In this document: positions 1 through 9,381 of the stretch, piece after piece
Layout of the letters: every line of letters begins with the position of its first letter
Position numbering within the stretch: position 1 is the first letter of the stretch
NCBI RefSeq assembly: GCF_010667685.1
Contig: NZ_WHZW01000011.1
Coordinates: 75,536 to 111,619 of the forward strand
Reading direction: 5' to 3'
Source: Bifidobacterium aerophilum
GTDB lineage: Bacteria; Actinomycetota; Actinomycetes; Actinomycetales; Bifidobacteriaceae
Length of the DNA: 36,084 bases
Translations under genes and position numbers: made by a program
The notes under the pieces: generated by a model
Databases searched by the model: none
What the model was told of the DNA's origin: nothing
The model's input: only the letters and a program-made list of their open reading frames with translations

Positions 1-4
1 GTAT

Positions 5-78
5 GCGCCAGTAGCCCAGCGGATTAGAGCAGCTGACTACGGATCAGCAGGTCGCAGGTTCGAATCCTGTCTGGCGCA
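5..78 (+). tRNA. tRNA-Arg(ACG)
   Basis: A complete cloverleaf can be drawn. The acceptor arm GCGCCAG pairs with CTGGCGC. The anticodon stem GCTGA/TCAGC encloses the loop CTACGGA, giving anticodon ACG (read as ICG), which decodes CGN arginine codons. The T arm contains the GGTTCGAATCC motif. The gene is 74 nt with discriminator A78, and no CCA is encoded. A rho-independent terminator follows directly, so this is the last or only gene of its transcript. Confidence 0.95.
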
Positions 79-85
79 CGTTGGG

Positions 86-119
86 GTCCCTTGTCTCCGT
101 ATGGAGGCAAGGGACTTTT
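86..119 (+). terminator. Rho-independent terminator of tRNA-Arg
   Basis: The stem GTCCCTTG/CAAGGGAC, with a further inner TCTCC/GGAGG-type pairing, is followed by TTTT. It starts 8 nt after the tRNA 3' end. Confidence 0.85.
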
Positions 120-181
120 CAATACCGGGGTTGGAGGAGTCGCAGGGACACGCTCTCGGCAGAATAGAACATATGTTCGGC

Positions 182-187
182 TATAAT
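182..187 (+). promoter_or_regulatory. Candidate -10 element for nhaA
   Basis: This is a perfect TATAAT hexamer in the otherwise empty 147 nt between the tRNA terminator and nhaA. No convincing -35 sits 16-18 nt upstream. Transcription starting near 194 would give a leader of about 70 nt. It is assigned by position and consensus only. Confidence 0.4.
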
Positions 188-266
188 CGGATCAATTGAT
201 ATGACCATGCGTCGGTATGACCCACGATGTAGGACACGCTGGCGCGAATAGGCGGGATGCGGACAT

Positions 267-1544
267 ATGGAAGACGACATGACCACGCGACGGGGATTCT
301 GGGGCACGATACGGCATATCGCCGCATCCGACCGGCTATCGGGCCTCATCATGCTCGGATTCGCTTTTGCCGGCCTGATTCTGGCGAATCTGCCGGCGAC
401 CGCTCACTTGTTCGAGACGGTGGCGGAAACGCATATCGCCGTCCCTCGCACCAATCTCGACCTGCCGATCGGCCATTGGGCGCAGGATGGTCTTCTGACC
501 ATATTCTTCCTTACGGTCGGTTTGGACCTCAAACAGGAACTCACCACGGGTTCTCTCGCCAATCCCAAGGCGGCCGCCGTACCGATGCTGTGCGCGGTCG
601 GCGGCATGATCGCCCCGCCCATCCTGTTCACGGCGGTCACCTTCCTGTTCGCCACGTTCGGACCGGGGTCCGTCGGCAACGTGATCCTGCCGACCACCGG
701 AAGCGTGATCCCGTTCTCCGAGACCGTGCATGGGTGGGCGGTGCCTACGGCCACGGACATCGCGTTCTCGCTGGCCGTTCTCGCACTGTTCGCCAAGGGA
801 CTGCCTGGTTCGATTCGCGCGTTTCTGATGACGCTGGCCACCGTTGACGATCTGCTGGCGATCATCCTGATCGCCGTGTTCTTCTCGTCGGTCAACGCAT
901 GGTATTGGTTCGTGGGCATCGCCGTATGCGCCGCCGCGTGGGCTGTGCTGGTGCGAATGAGACGCGTGCCATGGGCCGCCGTCGCCATGGTCGGTGTTCT
1001 CGCTTGGGTGATGATGTTCGAAGCGGGCATTCATCCCACTTTGGCGGGCGTGCTCGTCGGACTGCTGACGCCGGCCCGAGAACGGTTCGGCGAATCGACG
1101 CCTCGCGCCGAACGGTACGCCGACAAGTTGCAGCCATTCTCCGCGTTGCTCGCCTTGCCGATGTTCGCATTGTTCGCCACAGGCGTGCATTTCGAGGCTC
1201 TGACGCCCGAATTGTTGCTGTCTCCCGTGGTCATAGGCATCATCGTGGCGCTCGTTGTGGGCAAGCCATTGGGCATCATGGTCACGGCGTGGCTGTCCAC
1301 TCATCTTGGAGGGCTGAAAATGGCCGAAGGATTGCACGTGCGTGACATGTTCCCGGCCGCGTGCGCCTGTGGCATCGGCTTCACGGTGTCGTTCCTCATC
1401 GCCTCGCTGGCGTATGCGAATCTCGAGCTGTCCGCCGAGGCACGTTTCGGCGTTCTGGTGGCATCGTTGATCGCCGCCGCGATTTCCGGCGCTCTGCTCA
1501 GCCGACAATCGAAACGATACGCCGCCGCTTCGCATTCCGCCTGA
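267..1544 (+). CDS. nhaA: Na+/H+ antiporter NhaA
   Basis: This is a 425-residue integral membrane protein of the NhaA family, exchanging external protons for internal sodium to control pH and salt. The protein is strongly hydrophobic, with about 12 predicted membrane segments. Family signatures are present: PTATDIAFSLAVLALF in the middle, then the paired aspartates in TVDDLLAIILIAVFF, which form the ion-binding site in NhaA, and the conserved C-terminal GIGFTVSFLIASLAY. Length fits the family (about 390-440). A second in-frame ATG at 279 has a better-spaced GGAAG upstream, so the protein may begin with MTTRRGF. It stands alone between the tRNA and the LOG-family gene. In bifidobacteria this could contribute to acid or bile tolerance (inference). 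Confidence 0.93.
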   Translation: MEDDMTTRRGFWGTIRHIAASDRLSGLIMLGFAFAGLILANLPATAHLFETVAETHIAVPRTNLDLPIGHWAQDGLLTIFFLTVGLDLKQELTTGSLANPKAAAVPMLCAVGGMIAPPILFTAVTFLFATFGPGSVGNVILPTTGSVIPFSETVHGWAVPTATDIAFSLAVLALFAKGLPGSIRAFLMTLATVDDLLAIILIAVFFSSVNAWYWFVGIAVCAAAWAVLVRMRRVPWAAVAMVGVLAWVMMFEAGIHPTLAGVLVGLLTPARERFGESTPRAERYADKLQPFSALLALPMFALFATGVHFEALTPELLLSPVVIGIIVALVVGKPLGIMVTAWLSTHLGGLKMAEGLHVRDMFPAACACGIGFTVSFLIASLAYANLELSAEARFGVLVASLIAAAISGALLSRQSKRYAAASHSA

Positions 1545-1580
1545 CGGTCGTCTCCCCGAAATGAAAGGAACGAGATATAC

Positions 1581-2339
1581 ATGATCATTGCAGACAACGA
1601 TGGCAAGGAGCCGCTGGGCGCGACCTATCAACGAGGTTCGGCCATCATGCGCGGCGCGATGATACCCGAGGACAGCAGCACGGCCGCGCTGCTGAACAAC
1701 GGGGACAGTAGCGACTGGCGTGACATGGACCCGTGGCGCGTACTGCGCATCCAATCCGAGTTTGTGGAGGGATTCGACGAACTCGCCAATATCGGGCCGG
1801 CCGTCAGCGTGTTCGGCTCCGCCCGGGTCAAACCCGACAGCGACGACTATCGGGCAGCCGAACGCATGGGCCGCATGATCGCCCAGCGTGGCATGGCGGT
1901 CATCACCGGGGGAGGGCCGGGCATCATGGAGGCCGCCAACAAAGGCGCCGCCTTGGCCGGCGGCACATCGATCGGACTGGGCATCGAACTGCCGCATGAG
2001 CAAGGGTTGAACGAGTACGTGAATCTTGGATTGAGCTTCAGGTATTTCTTCGTGCGCAAGACCATGTTCACCAAATATGCATCCGGCGTGATCATCTGCC
2101 CGGGAGGCTTCGGAACCTTCGATGAGATGTTCGAGGTGCTCACGCTCGTACAGACGCACAAGATGACGTCGATGCCGGTCGCGTTGTATGGGACGGATTA
2201 TTGGCAGGGCCTGTTCGACTGGTTGAATGGCACGGTGAAGGACAGCGGCATGATCTCGGGTCTCGACCCGAAACTGGTGGTGCTGACCGATGACGTGGAG
2301 GAAGCCGTAGGAGTGGCGACCGGCAACATACGGGGGTAG
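1581..2339 (+). CDS. LOG-family (TIGR00730) Rossmann-fold protein
   Basis: This is a 252-aa protein of the LONELY GUY / lysine-decarboxylase-like family. The family hallmark PGGFGTFDEMFE is present around residue 175, and GGGPGIMEAANKGA around residue 115 forms the nucleotide-binding Rossmann region. Characterised relatives are cytokinin-riboside 5'-monophosphate phosphoribohydrolases that cleave N6-modified AMP. In bacteria without cytokinin signalling the real substrate is usually unknown, possibly modified or damaged nucleotides from tRNA turnover. The N-terminal 65 residues lack family motifs. The start is supported by GAAAGGAACGAG upstream of the ATG. It lies 36 nt after nhaA and converges with the methyltransferase, with only 8 nt between stops. 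Confidence 0.85.
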   Translation: MIIADNDGKEPLGATYQRGSAIMRGAMIPEDSSTAALLNNGDSSDWRDMDPWRVLRIQSEFVEGFDELANIGPAVSVFGSARVKPDSDDYRAAERMGRMIAQRGMAVITGGGPGIMEAANKGAALAGGTSIGLGIELPHEQGLNEYVNLGLSFRYFFVRKTMFTKYASGVIICPGGFGTFDEMFEVLTLVQTHKMTSMPVALYGTDYWQGLFDWLNGTVKDSGMISGLDPKLVVLTDDVEEAVGVATGNIRG

Positions 2340-2347
2340 GACGCCGG

Positions 2348-3025
2348 TCAGCGCTTGACCGCGACCAGCAACCCGGTTCCGGTCGGAGTCAGCGTGGAAA
2401 CGAATCGCTCATCGGATTCCACGGTTTCGACGAATTCGCGCATGGCGACCGCCTTGGCCCCACGATCGGCGGGATTGAGCACGCCGCCGTTCGACTCGGG
2501 CGTTTCCAAGGCAAGCACATCGGTGAACACGATCGCGCCATGTGCACGCAGCAGGCGAGGCGCCTGAGCGAAAGACGCTTCATAGTTCGCCGCATCGCCG
2601 GCCACGACGATCAGATCGTAATCGTCGCCGTTCAACCGGGGCAAAAACACGCCGGCCGGGGCATTTACCGCGCGCAGTTTGGTCGCGATGCCATCGGAAA
2701 GCCTGGCAAACAGCGACCGGATCAGCGTGATGCCCTGGGCCGACGAATCGACCGCCGTCAACTGCCCGGCATTGTCGAGTCCGGCGATCAGCTGCAACGT
2801 CTCCACGACCGAACCGGTCCCGATGGCAATCACCGACGTGGCACCCGTCAGATGCACGAGTGTGGACAGTAATTCGGCCTGAGCCGCCGAACCCTGAGTG
2901 AAGCCGGCCTCCTCGGCGCGCATGCGTGCGGCGTTCAGCGCATTGGTCTGTCGGGCGAATGCATGATCCTCTGCGAACTCCCAGGCCTTGGCGAGATTCG
3001 TGTACGACGTTTTATCCATAACCAC
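2348..3025 (-). CDS. SAM-dependent O-methyltransferase family protein
   Basis: This 225-aa protein has the class I methyltransferase fold. A motif I-like stretch, TSVIAIGTGSVVETLQL, lies near residue 80, followed by the acidic TAVDSSAQGI strand and DYDLIVVAGDAANYE in the middle, where catechol-type O-methyltransferases carry DLIFIDADK. The N-terminal layout (TNLAKAWEFAEDHAF... then GFTQGSAAQAELL) matches the actinobacterial family resembling Rv1220c. The usual metal-binding aspartates are only partly kept (VAGDAAN), so catechol-type chemistry should not be assumed. An AGGTGG ribosome-binding site precedes the ATG. It sits 48 nt after sdhB on the same strand and could be the last gene of that transcript. 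Confidence 0.78.
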   Translation of the reverse strand: MVMDKTSYTNLAKAWEFAEDHAFARQTNALNAARMRAEEAGFTQGSAAQAELLSTLVHLTGATSVIAIGTGSVVETLQLIAGLDNAGQLTAVDSSAQGITLIRSLFARLSDGIATKLRAVNAPAGVFLPRLNGDDYDLIVVAGDAANYEASFAQAPRLLRAHGAIVFTDVLALETPESNGGVLNPADRGAKAVAMREFVETVESDERFVSTLTPTGTGLLVAVKR

Positions 3026-3073
3026 CTACTGTTAATTCGAATCGTCAGTCATGCCGGAACGGCGCCGAGACGG

Positions 3074-4015
3074 TCAGCGTTCCTTGACCTTGGCTACGAT
3101 CTGCCACATTTCCTCACCGACATCGATGCCACGCGGGCACTGGCGCGAGCACGCACGCACCGACTGACATGCCGCCACGCCGTCCTGAGTGTCGATCGCG
3201 TCGAGACGGGCGGCCGTGGCCGTGTCCCGAGAATCGTTGACGAACCGGGAGGCCGCGATCAGCGCCGCCGGTCCGATGAAGGCATCGCCGCCGGCGAATA
3301 CCGGACAGCTGCCCTCGCACACGCCGCAGGCGATGCAGTTCGTCAGCATCTCGTACTTGGCGAGTTGCTGCGGGTTCTGAAGATACTCGAAAACATCCGC
3401 CTTGCCTTCCGATGTGGTGGCGAGCACTCCGTCCGCCTGCAGGTAAGGCTTGAGTTTGCGGATCTGATCGAGCATCGGATCGATGTCGGAGATGAGATCG
3501 CGCTGCACGGGAAAACCGGGCAGGGGAGCGAGCTCGATCAATCCCAAACCGTCCGTCTGCATATCAGACGCTTCCGGGTCCCCCTTGTTGTCCGCGCCGT
3601 CGCCGGTATGACGGAAGCCTTCGTCATCGGTCGGCGACAGCGGATTGGGATGGCGCGCCCACTGGGCCACGGTAGCGGTGCACAGCAGCGTCGGCGTGCC
3701 GTTGATGGACACCGCGTCCGAACCGCACATGCCGTGCCCGCATGAATAACGGAACGCCAACGTCGGGTCAATCGTCCGCTTGATGGTCAGCAGGCAGTCG
3801 AGCACCGTGTCCTGGGGCCTGACCGACAACGTGTAGTCCTGGGTCCACTGTTTGCCGCGAGGACGGCGGTTGCGAGAAGCGCCGCCGCCGAACGGAGACC
3901 CTCCCTTCTTGGCGAAGGGGCTGCCTCCTCGGGATCCGCGATCCCGCTCGGGACGTGGTGTGAACCGGTTCACGCGCAGCGTCACCGTGGTCGGCGCATC
4001 GTCCATGCCGCTCAT
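3074..4015 (-). CDS. sdhB: Succinate dehydrogenase/fumarate reductase iron-sulfur subunit
   Basis: This is the electron-transfer subunit (313 aa from the chosen start) that passes electrons between the flavoprotein and a quinone or other acceptor. The plant-ferredoxin-type [2Fe-2S] region is RYSCGHGMCGSDAVSING...LLC (residues 90-112). As in many actinobacterial SdhB proteins, Asp occupies the third ligand position. The C-terminal cluster motifs CIACGVCEGSCP (227-238) and CQSVRACSRQCP (283-294) bind the [3Fe-4S]/[4Fe-4S] centres. The ATG at 4015 was chosen because GAGGAGG sits 8 nt upstream; the longer frame to 4060 has no ribosome-binding site. There are two unusual insertions: a Gly/Arg/Ser-rich stretch at residues 22-55 and a polar stretch at about 121-156. 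It follows sdhA by 57 nt. Confidence 0.88.
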   Translation of the reverse strand: MSGMDDAPTTVTLRVNRFTPRPERDRGSRGGSPFAKKGGSPFGGGASRNRRPRGKQWTQDYTLSVRPQDTVLDCLLTIKRTIDPTLAFRYSCGHGMCGSDAVSINGTPTLLCTATVAQWARHPNPLSPTDDEGFRHTGDGADNKGDPEASDMQTDGLGLIELAPLPGFPVQRDLISDIDPMLDQIRKLKPYLQADGVLATTSEGKADVFEYLQNPQQLAKYEMLTNCIACGVCEGSCPVFAGGDAFIGPAALIAASRFVNDSRDTATAARLDAIDTQDGVAACQSVRACSRQCPRGIDVGEEMWQIVAKVKER

Positions 4016-4072
4016 ACTTCCAGCCTCCTCAACACAAGAAACGACATTATATTGTGCCATAAGCCGTGCCCG

Positions 4073-5953
4073 TCAGTATGCGCGTGCCTTGGGCGGATAA
4101 TCGACGATGTGCACAGGCTGCCACAGGATACCGTCTCGGTCGCTCATCGAATGCGCGAGGAACCGTTCGTCATCGCGTGCCGGATAATCGAGCCGCGTCA
4201 ACGATCCGCGGGATTCATGACGCGCATCGGAAGCCTTGAGCACCGCTTCGGCCAAGGCGACGAGGTGGCGGGATTCCCAGATCGCCGTGATCTCCTGGTT
4301 GAATGCCGCCATGTCGCTGTGCGCGTGCAACGCATTCGTGCGTGGCCTGAACTCGTCCTGCAACGTGTCGAGAGCCGTGGCGATGGTGTCGGCGCTGCAT
4401 CGGACGGCAACAGCCCGTTCCATGACGCGACCCAGATCCGCAAGCACCTGGTACGGGTTGTCGTCCGCGATCTCCCCATCAGCCCCGTCATCGCGGGACA
4501 GCAGCGCCGTGACCTCGTCCTTGCGCGCGGTCGCGGCAGCGTCGAGCGCCGTGTACGCTTCATCGTCCGCTTGTCCGATCTCGTCCCCGGCGGGATCGGC
4601 CGTCGGATGCTCGGCGATCCGTGCGGCCATGGACAGGCCGGCACGGTTGCCGAACAGGCAGGCGTCAAGCAGCGAATTGCCGCCGAGACGGTTCGCGCCG
4701 TGCACCGACACGCATGAGCATTCGCCCGCGGCGAACAGGCCTTCGACGACGTTGCGGCCGGTATTGCCGGACTCATCCCGCGACCAACGGTAGACCCTGC
4801 CTTCCGTATCGATCGGGATGCCGCCCATCGTGTAGTGCGCGGTGGGCTTGATCGGCACCCAGTCGGTCGCGGGATCGATGCTCGCGTATTTGCGTATCGT
4901 CTCGACGACCTGGGGAAGCACCGCCTCCATGTGGTCCTTGTCGATGCCGGTCATGTCGAGCCACACGCAATCCTTCGGCCCGTTCGGATCCTTCGGATCG
5001 GCCACGCCGCGTCCGGCGTCGACCTCCGTCATGATCGAGCGGCTCACCACGTCGCGTGCCGCCAGATCACGATGTTCGGGCGCGTATGTTGCCATGAACG
5101 CCTCGCCATCCGCGTTGCGCAGCACGCCGCCTTCGGCACGAGCCGCCTCGGACAGGAGGATGCCGGTGTGCGCGAGACCGGTCGGATGGAACTGCACGAA
5201 CTCGATGTCCTCAAGCTGCAATCCGGCCGCCAGCGCGAGCGCCATGCCGTCGCCGGTCAGATCCCACGAATTCGACGTCGTATGGAACAGGCGACCCGCG
5301 CCTCCGGTGGCCAGCAGCACATTCCGCGCGTGGATCGCATGCACGTCGCCGGTATGGGTGTCATAGGCGACGACGCCTGCGACCCTCGACCGATCCGCAT
5401 CGAGCGCCAGATCGGTCACGTACCATTCCTCAGCGAACTCGACGCCGGCGGCCACGCACTGCTGCCACAGGGTATGCAGGATCTGGTGCCCCACGCGATC
5501 GGCCGCATAGGCGGCTCGACGTACCGGCTCGCCGCCGAAGTCCCTCGTATGGCCACCGAAGCGACGCTGCGCGATATGACCGTCATCGGTGCGCGAGAAC
5601 GCCACACCGTCACGTTCCAGGTTGATCACCGTCTGCGGAGCGTATTGCGCCAGCAGACGGGCCGCGTCCTGGTCGACCAGCCAGTCGCCGCCTTTGACGG
5701 TGTCGTAATAATGCCAATGCCAGTCGTCGGCCTCCACATTGCCCAGGCTCGCGGCGATGCCGCCTTCGGCCGAGCCGGTGTGCGAGCGCAACGGCTGCAG
5801 CTTGGAGATCACCAGGATTTTCGGCTCGATGCCGGCATCGAGCAGCCCGCGAATCTCAACGGAGCGCAACGTTCCCAATGCCGCGGACAGGCCGGCCGCT
5901 CCCGCTCCGACGATCACCGCATCGTACATGTCTTCGATATGCTTCGGACTCAT
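4073..5953 (-). CDS. sdhA: Succinate dehydrogenase/fumarate reductase flavoprotein subunit
   Basis: This is the catalytic FAD subunit (626 aa from the chosen start) that interconverts succinate and fumarate. The N-terminal dinucleotide-binding motif is [33 protein letters not shown] contains the His used for covalent FAD attachment. [39 protein letters not shown] and [18 protein letters not shown] are the substrate-site and FAD-site blocks. The start is uncertain: MSPKHIEDM at 5953 is preferred by homology length. An ATG at 5929 ([10 protein letters not shown]) and upstream ATGs to 6076 are alternatives, and the upstream ones run into the divergent alkyltransferase gene. sdhB follows at once, but no SdhC/D-type membrane anchor is encoded in this window. 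Confidence 0.88.
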   Translation of the reverse strand: MSPKHIEDMYDAVIVGAGAAGLSAALGTLRSVEIRGLLDAGIEPKILVISKLQPLRSHTGSAEGGIAASLGNVEADDWHWHYYDTVKGGDWLVDQDAARLLAQYAPQTVINLERDGVAFSRTDDGHIAQRRFGGHTRDFGGEPVRRAAYAADRVGHQILHTLWQQCVAAGVEFAEEWYVTDLALDADRSRVAGVVAYDTHTGDVHAIHARNVLLATGGAGRLFHTTSNSWDLTGDGMALALAAGLQLEDIEFVQFHPTGLAHTGILLSEAARAEGGVLRNADGEAFMATYAPEHRDLAARDVVSRSIMTEVDAGRGVADPKDPNGPKDCVWLDMTGIDKDHMEAVLPQVVETIRKYASIDPATDWVPIKPTAHYTMGGIPIDTEGRVYRWSRDESGNTGRNVVEGLFAAGECSCVSVHGANRLGGNSLLDACLFGNRAGLSMAARIAEHPTADPAGDEIGQADDEAYTALDAAATARKDEVTALLSRDDGADGEIADDNPYQVLADLGRVMERAVAVRCSADTIATALDTLQDEFRPRTNALHAHSDMAAFNQEITAIWESRHLVALAEAVLKASDARHESRGSLTRLDYPARDDERFLAHSMSDRDGILWQPVHIVDYPPKARAY

Positions 5954-6050
5954 ACCCTTGATTGTCGGGAGACGCCGGGACGAAGCATGGCGCGTGGCAT
6001 CATCGCCGGCCGGCTGCCGGTCGACGGCGGACCGGCGAAGACGAGGGATA

Positions 6051-6404
6051 ATGGATGCCATGACCGGATCATTCAATCAGCGCGTGTACGAGGTGGTGAG
6101 GCGGATACCACGGGGCATGGTGGCCACGTATGGTCAGATCGCCGTTCTGGCGGGTAATCCGCGTAACGCGAGATTCGTGGGATTCGCCTTGCACGCGAAT
6201 CCCGAACCCGGTGTGATCCCATGCCATCGCGTCGTGTTCCGTGACGGCTCGCTGGCTCCGGGGTTCGCCTTCGGAGGCCCGGATGAGCAGCGGACGCTGC
6301 TCGAAGAGGAGGACGTGCCGTTCATCCCGCCGCGCCCCGGTTCCGGCAATGCCGGAGCCGACGGTTGGCGCGTTGACCTGGCGCGATGCCAGTGGGATGC
6401 GTGA
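6051..6404 (+). CDS. MGMT-family O6-alkylguanine alkyltransferase-like protein
   Basis: This small protein (117 aa from ATG 6051, 114 aa from ATG 6060) consists only of the C-terminal DNA-binding domain of the O6-methylguanine-DNA methyltransferase family. [20 protein letters not shown] is the helix-turn-helix entry. [23 protein letters not shown] contains the PCHRV motif with the acceptor cysteine. Short relatives called alkyltransferase-like (ATL) proteins carry Trp instead, so this one retains the residue needed for suicide alkyl transfer while lacking the usual N-terminal domain. GAGGGA 4 nt before ATG 6051 favours that start. It is divergent from sdhA and convergent with dprA (8 nt between stops). 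Confidence 0.8.
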   Translation: MDAMTGSFNQRVYEVVRRIPRGMVATYGQIAVLAGNPRNARFVGFALHANPEPGVIPCHRVVFRDGSLAPGFAFGGPDEQRTLLEEEDVPFIPPRPGSGNAGADGWRVDLARCQWDA

Positions 6405-6412
6405 ACGCATCT

Positions 6413-7855
6413 CTACGGCCGTGTTGTCGGGGCATGATGCAGGCGTGATTGCCCGTCGTCCGTGCGGCGGAACGTCACGGTGCCCTGATCCAAGCGAATG
6501 ATGCCGTCGAGTTCCATCCTTCCCAGCAACGCCAGCAACTCGCCAAGTCCGGCGTCGTCCAAGGCGTCGGCGATGGCGTCGACCGTTGCCGGGATTCCCC
6601 GGCGTCGGCAACGTCGGATCGCCGTGCATACGGCCTGTCGGCGTTTGTCGTCCATGCGCGCGTCATCGGACTCGTGACCCGTATCATGCGCGGATGCGAT
6701 GTCGCCCGTCGCATCGGTCGCCTGCGACGAGACCGGAGGGGATCGGCGCGCGTCAGCGGCGGGTATCTCTCCGGTGACCGAGACGGGGGAATGAGGCGGA
6801 TGGCAGATCTCGTCGGTCTCGTCGCCGGACATCAGCAGAATCGCCTGGTGATCATGGATCATCCGGTTGCATCCGGCATTGTACGGTGCGCCGGCATCTC
6901 CCGGCGCCGCATACACCTCGCGTCCGAGTTCGACGGCCCAGTTCGCCGTGTTCAACGCCCCGGAACGCAGCCGCGCCTGCGTGACGACCACCGTGGACGC
7001 CAAAGCGGCGATGATCCGGTTGCGCAGCAGGAAACGCCGTCCTTCCGGAATCGTGTCCGGGCACAACTCACTGATCAGCGCGCCGGAACCATCAACGATC
7101 CTCTCGAACAACCGTTGGTTGCATCGCGGTCCGATACGATTTAGCCCGCCGGCGAACACCGCCACGGTTCGGCCGGCCGGTTCATGGCCGCGTGCCGAAA
7201 CCAATGCCCCCAGAGCTCCCCAATGCGCCGCGGCGTCGGCGCCCATCGCGCCTCCCGACACCACCAGATGCCCTGCGGAGGCGGCACGTTCGCCGACCCG
7301 GCGCGCCAACGCCCTCCCGTAATCGTTCACGCCCCTCGAACCGACCACCGCCACCGGTTTCGGGCAACTGACCAATGCCGCAGGATCCCCGATGCCCCAC
7401 AGGCACAACGGAGCCGCCCAATCCTTGCGAATCGACAGATCATCAAGCTGATGCGGCCAGAACGGATTGGAAGGACCGATGATCCATTGGGCGCCGTTCA
7501 TGGTGAACCATTCCGCCAAAGAGTCGGCATCCAGCGTAGGCAGGTGGTCGAGACGCTCATGCCAACGCGCCAGAGCACGATGGAACACGTCCATCGACCG
7601 TCCGTCCGCATGCCGACCCCACCGTACAAGACCGTTGACGAACGCCTCATCCAGCTTCGCGCGCGCCGGTCCTCCTCCGTCCGACGACGCCGGCCGTGAT
7701 TCGAGCAGCAGCCGCAACGTGGACCGTGCGTCGCCGACACCCCTGATCGTGGCGTACATGATCGCGTCGGCATCGTTAAGACAGAACGTAAGCGTCGCAC
7801 GGGCCAGCGTTTCCGCATCCGGCATGGCATAGGCCGCACGTCCGTCGCCGTTCAT
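6413..7855 (-). CDS. dprA: DNA processing protein DprA
   Basis: DprA/Smf binds incoming single-stranded DNA and loads RecA during natural transformation. The 480-aa protein has an N-terminal helical region, then the Rossmann-like DprA core: VAVVGSRGVNDYGRALA, LVVSGGAMGADAAAH, GRTVAVFAGGLNRIGP, SELCPDTIPEGRRFLLRNRIIAALA and LNTANWAVELGREVYAAPGD. A C-terminal winged-helix-like part (roughly 400-470, IPATVDAIADALDDAGLGEL) follows a low-complexity linker. Its ATG overlaps the comM stop codon (ATGA), with a GAGGG ribosome-binding site, so the two are translationally coupled. It is the last gene of yraN-comM-dprA, a widespread arrangement. Bifidobacteria are not known to be readily transformable, so the present role may be in recombination. 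Confidence 0.93.
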   Translation of the reverse strand: MNGDGRAAYAMPDAETLARATLTFCLNDADAIMYATIRGVGDARSTLRLLLESRPASSDGGGPARAKLDEAFVNGLVRWGRHADGRSMDVFHRALARWHERLDHLPTLDADSLAEWFTMNGAQWIIGPSNPFWPHQLDDLSIRKDWAAPLCLWGIGDPAALVSCPKPVAVVGSRGVNDYGRALARRVGERAASAGHLVVSGGAMGADAAAHWGALGALVSARGHEPAGRTVAVFAGGLNRIGPRCNQRLFERIVDGSGALISELCPDTIPEGRRFLLRNRIIAALASTVVVTQARLRSGALNTANWAVELGREVYAAPGDAGAPYNAGCNRMIHDHQAILLMSGDETDEICHPPHSPVSVTGEIPAADARRSPPVSSQATDATGDIASAHDTGHESDDARMDDKRRQAVCTAIRRCRRRGIPATVDAIADALDDAGLGELLALLGRMELDGIIRLDQGTVTFRRTDDGQSRLHHAPTTRP

Positions 7856-9381
7856 GACACCCTCGTGCGCAGCATGATGCCCTGATTCATCTCCTCATAC
7901 CCTGGAGATACCCGGCCCGCCAGATCGGACAGCGTCCACGCCAGCCGCAGTGCGCGATCCGCCCCGCGCAGACTCAGCCGTTGCGATTCGAGCGCGCGGT
8001 TGACCAACGCGATCGCCTTGTCGGACGTATGTTTGTGCAGCCATTCGCCGGACGCCTGAGCATTGCACGACCATCCGAACCGCGCAAACCGTTCTCGGGC
8101 AGCTGTCCTGGCGAGAATCACCGACCGGCGCATGTCGCGGCTCGACTGTTCTCCTTGGGGCGTGCCGGTGCCGATCCGTTCCACCGGAGGCACCTCCACC
8201 TGGATGTCGATGCGGTCGAGAATCGGCCCCGACAGGCGGGAGAAGTACCGGATACGGTCCTTCTCCTTACAGACGCACCGCTCTCCGGTGCCATAGGCGA
8301 ACCCGCACGGACACGGATTCGCCGCCATGACCAGCTGGAACCTCGCCGGATAATACGTGGAACCCTTGGAACGCGACAATGCCACGTATCCCGACTCCAA
8401 CGGCTCCCGCAGCGTCTGCAACGTGCGCGTCGAGAACTCGGGCGCCTCATCCATGAACAACACGCCATGATGGGAACGCGTGATCGCCCCGGGACTCGCC
8501 AACCCGCTGCCGCCTCCCACCAAAGCCGCGGTCGACGACGTATGATGCGGCGCCTCAAACGGCGGCACGTCGGTGATGCCATACTGCGGCAACGTACCGC
8601 ACAACGACCGGATGGACGCGACCTCCAACTGCTCGTCGGAGGACAACGGGCACATGATCCCGGGCATCCTGGAAGCGAGCATCGTCTTGCCGGAACCGGG
8701 CGGTCCGGTCATCAGCAGATGATGACCGCCGGCCGCCGCCACCTGCAGCGCCCACTTCGTCATCCGCTGACCCACCACCTCGGACATGTCGCCCATCGGC
8801 GGAGACACGAACGTTCCGGCTTCCGAACGGCCCGACACGCACGATTTCGAGGACTGGTCATACGACGCCTTGCCGCCCATAAGCTCGATCATCTCGCCCA
8901 CATGACGCACACAGACCACGTCCAGGCCCTCGATCAGTCCGGCCTCGTCCTCGTTGGCCTGCGGCACGATCAGCTGCCGGACCCCGCGCTCGCGGGCGTG
9001 CAACATGATCGGCAGCAACCCGTGTATGGGAAGCACCGTGCCGTCGAGATTCACCTCTCCGAGCACGATCGTATCGGCCAACGCGTCATGGGGGATCGCT
9101 CCGGCCGCGCTCAGGACGCTCGCCGCGATCGCCAGGTCATGGGAGGCTCCCCGCTTGGGCATCGACGCGGGCGACATGTTCACCGTCACCCTGGTTTCCG
9201 GCCAGCGGAATCCGGCGGCCTGACATGCCGATTTGACGCGCTCGCGGGCTTCGCTCAGCGCCGTGTCGGGCAGTCCGACGATGGAGAAATGCGGGAGCCC
9301 GGGCGAAACGAACGCCTGGGTCTGGATGACGAAGGGCCTGAGTCCGAGCAGCCCCACCGACAATGCGCTTCCTATGGCCAT
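7852..9381 (-). CDS. comM: YifB/ComM-family Mg-chelatase-like AAA+ ATPase
   Basis: This is a 509-aa protein of the ComM (YifB) family, a hexameric helicase that promotes branch migration of heterologous DNA during transformation. It has an N-terminal Lon-like ChlI domain (MAIGSALSVGLLGLRPFVIQ..., FSIVGLPDTALSEARERVKSA). The AAA+ core has Walker A GPPGSGKTMLA and Walker B GVLFMDEAPEF. A zinc-like CPCGFAYGTGERCVC block and SGPILDRIDIQVEVPPV follow, then a C-terminal Mg-chelatase domain. The start at 9381 is set by AAGGAGG 7 nt upstream and by the ATGA overlap with the yraN stop. A longer upstream frame to 9498 only overlaps yraN. Confidence 0.93.
   Translation of the reverse strand: MAIGSALSVGLLGLRPFVIQTQAFVSPGLPHFSIVGLPDTALSEARERVKSACQAAGFRWPETRVTVNMSPASMPKRGASHDLAIAASVLSAAGAIPHDALADTIVLGEVNLDGTVLPIHGLLPIMLHARERGVRQLIVPQANEDEAGLIEGLDVVCVRHVGEMIELMGGKASYDQSSKSCVSGRSEAGTFVSPPMGDMSEVVGQRMTKWALQVAAAGGHHLLMTGPPGSGKTMLASRMPGIMCPLSSDEQLEVASIRSLCGTLPQYGITDVPPFEAPHHTSSTAALVGGGSGLASPGAITRSHHGVLFMDEAPEFSTRTLQTLREPLESGYVALSRSKGSTYYPARFQLVMAANPCPCGFAYGTGERCVCKEKDRIRYFSRLSGPILDRIDIQVEVPPVERIGTGTPQGEQSSRDMRRSVILARTAARERFARFGWSCNAQASGEWLHKHTSDKAIALVNRALESQRLSLRGADRALRLAWTLSDLAGRVSPGYEEMNQGIMLRTRVS

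Noticed and set aside
336..2159. A 607-codon minus-strand frame opposite nhaA and the LOG gene
   Set aside because: It spans two well-supported plus-strand genes and is His/Arg/Gln/Asp-rich without any domain.
4835..6157. Plus-strand frame of 440 codons opposite sdhA
   Set aside because: Antisense shadow; no motifs and it overlaps the real alkyltransferase gene in another frame.
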